Assembly: GCA_045645505.1 (NCBI GenBank)
Contig: JAZRIW010000005.1
Location: forward strand, 62,001-126,000
Reading direction: 5' to 3'
DNA length: 64,000 nucleotides
DNA from: Fumia sp045645505
GTDB lineage: Bacteria > Bacillota > Clostridia > Oscillospirales > Ruminococcaceae
Under the pieces are notes generated by a model that was given only the letters and a program-made list of their open reading frames with translations, was not told the DNA's origin and ran no database searches. Below are positions 60,275 to 64,000 of the stretch, piece after piece. Both the position numbers and the translations under genes were made by a program. Numbering within the stretch: position 1 is the first letter of the stretch; the number at the start of each line of letters is the position of its first letter.

Positions 60275-61312
60275 CTAATAATGGTTTTCATCTTCACTTA
60301 AAACATCAGTGAGTTTATCAATATTATCAAGAACCATACCTGTTCCGTTGGCAACGCAGTCCAATGGATTTTCAGCGATCTGTACCGGCATACCGGTTTC
60401 CTGGTTGATGAGTTTGTCTAAGTTTCTCAGTAAAGCACCGCCGCCAGTAAGGGTAATGCCCTGGTCAATAATATCTGCGGCAAGTTCCGGAGGGGTACGT
60501 TCCAAGGTTATACGTATAGCTTCAAGAACAAGTGCCAACGGATCTTCCAAAGCGGCACGGATCTGGTCGGAAGTAATTACGATATTTTCAGGCAAGCCAT
60601 TTAAAAGGTTTCTTCCTTTAATTTCCATTGAAAGTTCGCCTTCTTCCAAAGGACAAGCTGAACCTATATTGATTTTGATATCTTCGGCTGTGCGTTCACC
60701 GATTAAGAGATTATATTTTTTCTTGATGAAATTTATGATAGCGGTATCAAATTCATCTCCACCGACACGAACAGATTTAGAAGCTACAATACCACCCAAT
60801 GAGATAACGGCAACTTCACTTGTTCCACCTCCGATATCTACAACCATAGAACCGGTAGGTTCTGCTACGGGAAGACCTGCACCGATAGCAGCAGCCATCG
60901 GTTCTTCAATAATAGCAACCCTTTTGGCACCTGCTTGTTCGGTAGCGTCTCTTACAGCACGTCGTTCAACCGCTGTAACACCTGAAGGAATACAGATGAC
61001 TACTCTTGCACGAGTAAAGAAAGATTTACCAATAGCTTTGCGGATAAAATCCTGAAGCATACTGGTAGTGATGTCAAAATCTGCAATAACACCATCTTTT
61101 AAAGGACGTACTGTAACGATAGAACCGGGGGTTCTTCCGATAACTTCTTTTGCTTCTTGACCTACACATTTAACCTTATCATTTTTAATATCAACAGCAA
61201 CAACACTTGGTTCACGGATTATGATACCTTTTCCTCTCATATAAACGAGTGTGTTGGCAGTACCTAAGTCTATACCAATGTCTTTTGAAAATGATACCGG
61301 AAATGAAAACAT
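60275..61312 (-). CDS. mreB: Rod shape-determining protein MreB
   Basis: Actin-like filament protein that guides sidewall synthesis, 345 aa. It starts MFSFPVSFSKDIGIDLGTANTLVYMRGKG from ATG 61312, after AGAGGAG; the frame extends further upstream without a ribosome site. It shows phosphate 1 (IGIDLGTANTLVY), VVDIGGGTSEVAVISLGG (phosphate 2), IIEEPMAAAIGAGLPV and the adenosine motif LTGGGALLRNLD. It is central in dut-DUF4321-maf-mreBCD-PBP2-minD-mgsA. Confidence 0.96.
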   Translation of the reverse strand: MFSFPVSFSKDIGIDLGTANTLVYMRGKGIIIREPSVVAVDIKNDKVKCVGQEAKEVIGRTPGSIVTVRPLKDGVIADFDITTSMLQDFIRKAIGKSFFTRARVVICIPSGVTAVERRAVRDATEQAGAKRVAIIEEPMAAAIGAGLPVAEPTGSMVVDIGGGTSEVAVISLGGIVASKSVRVGGDEFDTAIINFIKKKYNLLIGERTAEDIKINIGSACPLEEGELSMEIKGRNLLNGLPENIVITSDQIRAALEDPLALVLEAIRITLERTPPELAADIIDQGITLTGGGALLRNLDKLINQETGMPVQIAENPLDCVANGTGMVLDNIDKLTDVLSEDENHY

Positions 61313-61385
61313 AATATTTGCTCCTCTCAAAATTGCTTTAAAAGCAATTTTTAACAATAATTTTATTATAACCTTTAAAAAGGTA

Positions 61386-61970
61386 TTACACAATCTTTTT
61401 CGATAAAAAATTTTTAAGTTCTCTTTTAAATTTTGATACCGGGAAACCTACAACGTTAAAGTAATCCCCATGAATTTCCTTTACAAGTGTGGATCCGTAA
61501 CCCTGAATACCATATGCACCTGCTTTGTCACGATATTCACCGGTGTCAAGATAACTATCTATTTCTTCTTTTGTAAGTTCATAAAATTCCACCTCGGTGG
61601 AAGATATAAAGGTATGATATTCACCGTCATAAATTGTAATACCTGTCAAAACTCTGTGAGTTTTTCCTGAAAGGGATGAAAGTATTTTAAAAGCTTCTTT
61701 TCTGTTTTGGGGAATTCCGAAAACGATATTTTCAGGTGAAACTACTATAGTGTCGCCACCTATTACGATAGCGTCTTTATTTTTTAAAAACACTTCTTTT
61801 GCTTTTTCAAAGGACAGGCGGGAAACCAACTCTTCCGGCGAAAGCTTTAATTTCATAAGTTCAGATTCATCAAATTCGGATGGAATCGATTCAAATTCGG
61901 GCAGAACAACTTTTAAGAGTTCTTGTCTTCGCGGTGAGCGTGACGCCAATATGAAATGGATATTTTTCAT
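61386..61970 (-). CDS. maf: Maf-family nucleoside triphosphate pyrophosphatase
   Basis: 194 aa. ILASRSPRRQELLKVVLPEFE is the diagnostic N-terminus. GGDTIVVSPENIVFGIP holds the metal/catalytic Asp, and SGKTHRVLTGI and GSTLVKEIHGDYFNVVGFPV complete the family pattern. It hydrolyses dTTP/UTP or modified nucleotides and has been tied to septation. ATG 61970 overlaps the preceding stop (TGATG), supporting this start over the longer frame to 62021. Confidence 0.94.
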   Translation of the reverse strand: MKNIHFILASRSPRRQELLKVVLPEFESIPSEFDESELMKLKLSPEELVSRLSFEKAKEVFLKNKDAIVIGGDTIVVSPENIVFGIPQNRKEAFKILSSLSGKTHRVLTGITIYDGEYHTFISSTEVEFYELTKEEIDSYLDTGEYRDKAGAYGIQGYGSTLVKEIHGDYFNVVGFPVSKFKRELKNFLSKKIV

Positions 61971-62248
61971 CAGATTTTTCTTGCCACTCCTGTATAAATC
62001 AAAATAGAGCCAATAATACAAAGAAGTTTTGCTATATTTGCTTCTAATACAAATCCGAAACTTATTTTTATAATCACTAAATCTATGGTTATAGGGTTTG
62101 GATGTCCGACTCCTATAGAATCACCCCAGCAAAGCCAGTTTAAAAATGAAGTCTGAGCTGCTATATTTGTGAGAATTGTACCAAGGATAATTCCTGATAA
62201 TAAAAATAGTAAAAATAAAAGAGTTTTGTTTATTTCATTTTTTTTCAT
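61970..62248 (-). CDS. DUF4321 membrane protein
   Basis: 92 aa with two hydrophobic helices (about 9-30 and 70-90) separated by an external loop with a conserved-looking middle (DLVIIKISFGFVLEANIA). Short proteins of this pattern lie next to maf/mreB in many Clostridia and are annotated DUF4321; the assignment is from topology, the FGF-containing motif and position. Coupled to maf by overlap. Function unknown. Confidence 0.75.
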   Translation of the reverse strand: MKKNEINKTLLFLLFLLSGIILGTILTNIAAQTSFLNWLCWGDSIGVGHPNPITIDLVIIKISFGFVLEANIAKLLCIIGSILIYTGVARKI

Positions 62249-62294
62249 TTGAGCTTCATAACCTTTCTGTTACAGAATATCAAAGATTAAAAAA

Positions 62295-62732
62295 TCAATT
62301 TTTTCCTGTGGATCCGAATCCGCCTTCTCCTCTTTCAGTTCGGCTAAGTTCTTTTACTACTTCAATTTCCGGTAAAAGCACAGGCGATATTAAAAGCTGT
62401 GCTATTCTGTCACCATTATTTACTGTAAAGGGTTTATCAGAGTGGTTAATAAGCGGAGTTAAAAGTTCTCCGCGGTAGTCGCTGTCGATAACTCCGACAC
62501 AGTTTGCAAGTGAAATACCAAATTTTGTGGACAATCCACTTCTTGGATAAATAAGCCCTACATAACCTTTTGTTATTTCAACAGCAATTCCTGAAGGGAT
62601 TTTTATAATTTCACCGGGGTTAATTGTTACAGGTTCTTTTAAAAAAGCGAAGATATCAAGCCCTGCACTTTCTGAGGTCGCGCGTTTTGGGATAAAAGCG
62701 CCATCATTTAAAGGTTTAATTTTAAGTACCAT
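62295..62732 (-). CDS. dut: Deoxyuridine 5'-triphosphate nucleotidohydrolase
   Basis: dUTPase, removes dUTP and makes dUMP, 145 aa. The five motifs are visible: SESAGLDIFA, YPRSGLSTKFGI, VGVIDSDYRGEL, GDRIAQLLI and TERGEGGFGSTG. It is a homotrimer in this family. It follows the U32 gene by 12 bp; the start follows AGAGGT. Confidence 0.95.
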   Translation of the reverse strand: MVLKIKPLNDGAFIPKRATSESAGLDIFAFLKEPVTINPGEIIKIPSGIAVEITKGYVGLIYPRSGLSTKFGISLANCVGVIDSDYRGELLTPLINHSDKPFTVNNGDRIAQLLISPVLLPEIEVVKELSRTERGEGGFGSTGKN

Positions 62733-62744
62733 ATAAGGTTACCT

Positions 62745-64000
62745 CTATTCTACAAAACGATAATAAAGTCCTTTTGTGTGGTTTTCTGATAATTTCTCAT
62801 GGGTTTTAAAATTGTTTATGATTTTTTTGATTTCATCCTTTTTCTCAATGGTAAAATCGAGTAAAAAGAAGGAAATGTTTTTAAATTCTTTTTGTCGCTC
62901 ACTTACGGATAAGGGCAAGGAATTATAAATAAAACTTGTTTCTTCATCACATTTTACGGGGAAAGAAAACCCCATTCTATCAGTAAGATATCCTTTTTTA
63001 TTGCATTCTTTACAACCTTTTTGTGCCTTTACAGGGCAATTTCTCACCGACATAAGGGGAATATATCCATATCCCAGAATACCTGTCGGAATCGGAGTTT
63101 TCAAGTTTAAGATCCAGTCTATATTATTTTCTATAGAAATAGTAGCATAGTTTATTCCCATTTCTTTTGCGGCATTTAAGCTGTATGAATTTGTAAGATT
63201 TAAAAAGGGACCACCGAAAAGAGTAAAGGAAAGTTCACGACCTATATGAATATGGGAAAGATTATCACAAAAAAGTGAAGAAAATCCATAATCTTTAACT
63301 GTTTTAAGCTTTTCTTTAAGACTTTTTTCGGTTTTAAATGCAAAACGAGGTGGTGAAACTATAATTTTTGAAGCTAATAAAGAAAGTTTATCTTTATTAT
63401 TAAGCACTTCATTTAAAGGAAGAATAATCTTTTCAAGGGAATCTGTATTATCGGGGATTTGGGAGAAATTTGAAAATTTTCCCCAAAGTGCAGGTGGATT
63501 TTTAGTTTTTATAGTTTTTATCTCGTCAAGCGGGACATCTAAAAATGTTACATTATTCTTTTCACGAAGCTTGTCAAGTAAAGCAATACCCTCGCGACGT
63601 AAAGCGTTGAAATCGGCTGAAGGTAAAAAGAGAGGCCCTTCTATATCTGCAGTGAATTTTTTAAGAAAATAAGGAGTTCTCCCTAATTTACTGAAAAATT
63701 TTTCACAAGATTCCTTGTCTATAGCGAGGTTTTTGGCCTTTTCGGGAATTTTACCTTCGATAAAAACAACATTATTATCTGTATCTGTTATTTCAAGCTT
63801 TATTGGAAAACCATTTTTCATTGTAAATTTCATACAAATCGGCACAAGCGGAGTTTGTTTATGATAGAGATTATGAAGTGGTTTTAAAACATTATTTGCC
63901 GAAATAACATTTTCTTTTTTGCGGAAGCCAAACATATCAGAATCTATTTTTGAGTCAAAATATCCGGAGGTAAAACCGCTTCTTGAAAAAATCGCTTCAA
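62745..64000 (-). CDS. U32-family peptidase/RlhA-type protein, 5' end cut off by window
   Basis: Partial, open to the window edge. Upstream of the internal ATG at 63935 the frame reads EAIFSRSGFTSGYFDSKIDSD, the conserved U32 region 'FSRSGFTxGYF', so the true start lies beyond 64000. The visible part ends with a C-terminal cysteine cluster (SVRNCPVKAQKGC, CNKKGYLTDRMGF, FPVKCDE), as in the larger U32 proteins linked to prephenate-dependent 23S rRNA hydroxylation. It precedes dut. Confidence 0.88.
   Translation of the reverse strand, partial: EAIFSRSGFTSGYFDSKIDSDMFGFRKKENVISANNVLKPLHNLYHKQTPLVPICMKFTMKNGFPIKLEITDTDNNVVFIEGKIPEKAKNLAIDKESCEKFFSKLGRTPYFLKKFTADIEGPLFLPSADFNALRREGIALLDKLREKNNVTFLDVPLDEIKTIKTKNPPALWGKFSNFSQIPDNTDSLEKIILPLNEVLNNKDKLSLLASKIIVSPPRFAFKTEKSLKEKLKTVKDYGFSSLFCDNLSHIHIGRELSFTLFGGPFLNLTNSYSLNAAKEMGINYATISIENNIDWILNLKTPIPTGILGYGYIPLMSVRNCPVKAQKGCKECNKKGYLTDRMGFSFPVKCDEETSFIYNSLPLSVSERQKEFKNISFFLLDFTIEKKDEIKKIINNFKTHEKLSENHTKGLYYRFVE

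Noticed and set aside
63933..63935. ATG 63935 as the start of the U32 protein
   Set aside because: The frame stays open upstream and encodes a conserved U32 motif (FSRSGFTSGYF), so the gene is truncated by the window edge.

Overview
The window reads as part of a chromosome from a low-GC, endospore-forming member of the Clostridia, probably an uncultured gut lineage. The evidence is the origin-proximal order rsmG-noc-soj-spo0J, spore genes (spoVG, cotJABC, a SpoIIQ-like M23 protein, a DacF-like carboxypeptidase), a class III fructose bisphosphatase, strong AGGAGG-type ribosome binding sites, and sigma-A promoters close to consensus. No rRNA, tRNA, CRISPR array or transposase gene was found. 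Genes are densely packed and no gene-free stretch exceeds 300 bases. The first gene (rsmG) and the last (a U32 peptidase) run off the window ends.

Layout. 1-5.3 kb: rsmG, noc, a perfect parS site, soj, spo0J, serS and an acyl-ACP thioesterase, all on the plus strand. 5.4-7.0 kb: a lipid kinase and two small proteins on the minus strand. 7.1-15 kb, plus strand: a class A PBP, an rRNA uracil methyltransferase (rlmD type), a DUF262/DUF1524 defence-type gene inserted at the rlmD 3' end, a DMT transporter and an APH-fold sugar kinase. 15-17.3 kb: serC-serA. 17.5-24 kb: SpoIIQ-like protein, MATE pump, fbp, tadA, an RluD-family gene and a flavin reductase. 24-30.5 kb, minus: response regulator-kinase-HtrA, then a bifunctional NAD(P)HX repair enzyme, a lipoprotein and a small membrane protein. 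30.6-36 kb: spoVG, then mtaB-purL. 36-40 kb, plus: an HPr-like protein lacking the active histidine, an orphan protein, dacF, pgi and a P-loop protein. 40-45 kb, minus: a large LysM/G5/M23 peptidase, hemW and lepA. 45-47.8 kb, plus: ECF transporter-coaX and cotJABC. 47.9-64 kb, minus: ychF, a degenerate Ddl paralogue with DUF1934 and argS, hisS-aspS, and the cell-shape cluster U32-dut-DUF4321-maf-mreB-mreC-mreD-PBP2-minD-mgsA.

How the genes fit together. The main themes are chromosome segregation and division placement (Noc, Soj, Spo0J, MinD), peptidoglycan growth and remodelling (PBP1A, PBP2, MreBCD, DacF, M23 peptidases, an HtrA two-component locus), spore formation, and translation (four tRNA synthetases, LepA, TadA, MtaB, RlmD, RsmG).

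Most notable observations: (1) the DUF262 gene lies in a segment of about 2.2 kb flanked by direct repeats; the right repeat carries a displaced, still readable copy of the rlmD 3' end, as expected for site-specific integration. (2) Two WalR-type boxes, one a perfect consensus match, flank the promoter of the large M23 peptidase, and a WalRK-like regulator-kinase-HtrA locus lies 14 kb away. (3) The Ddl-like ATP-grasp protein lacks key catalytic residues. (4) MinD is present without MinC, MinE or RodA and without a recognisable C-terminal membrane helix. (5) An HPr homologue keeps the Ser46 region but has lost His15.
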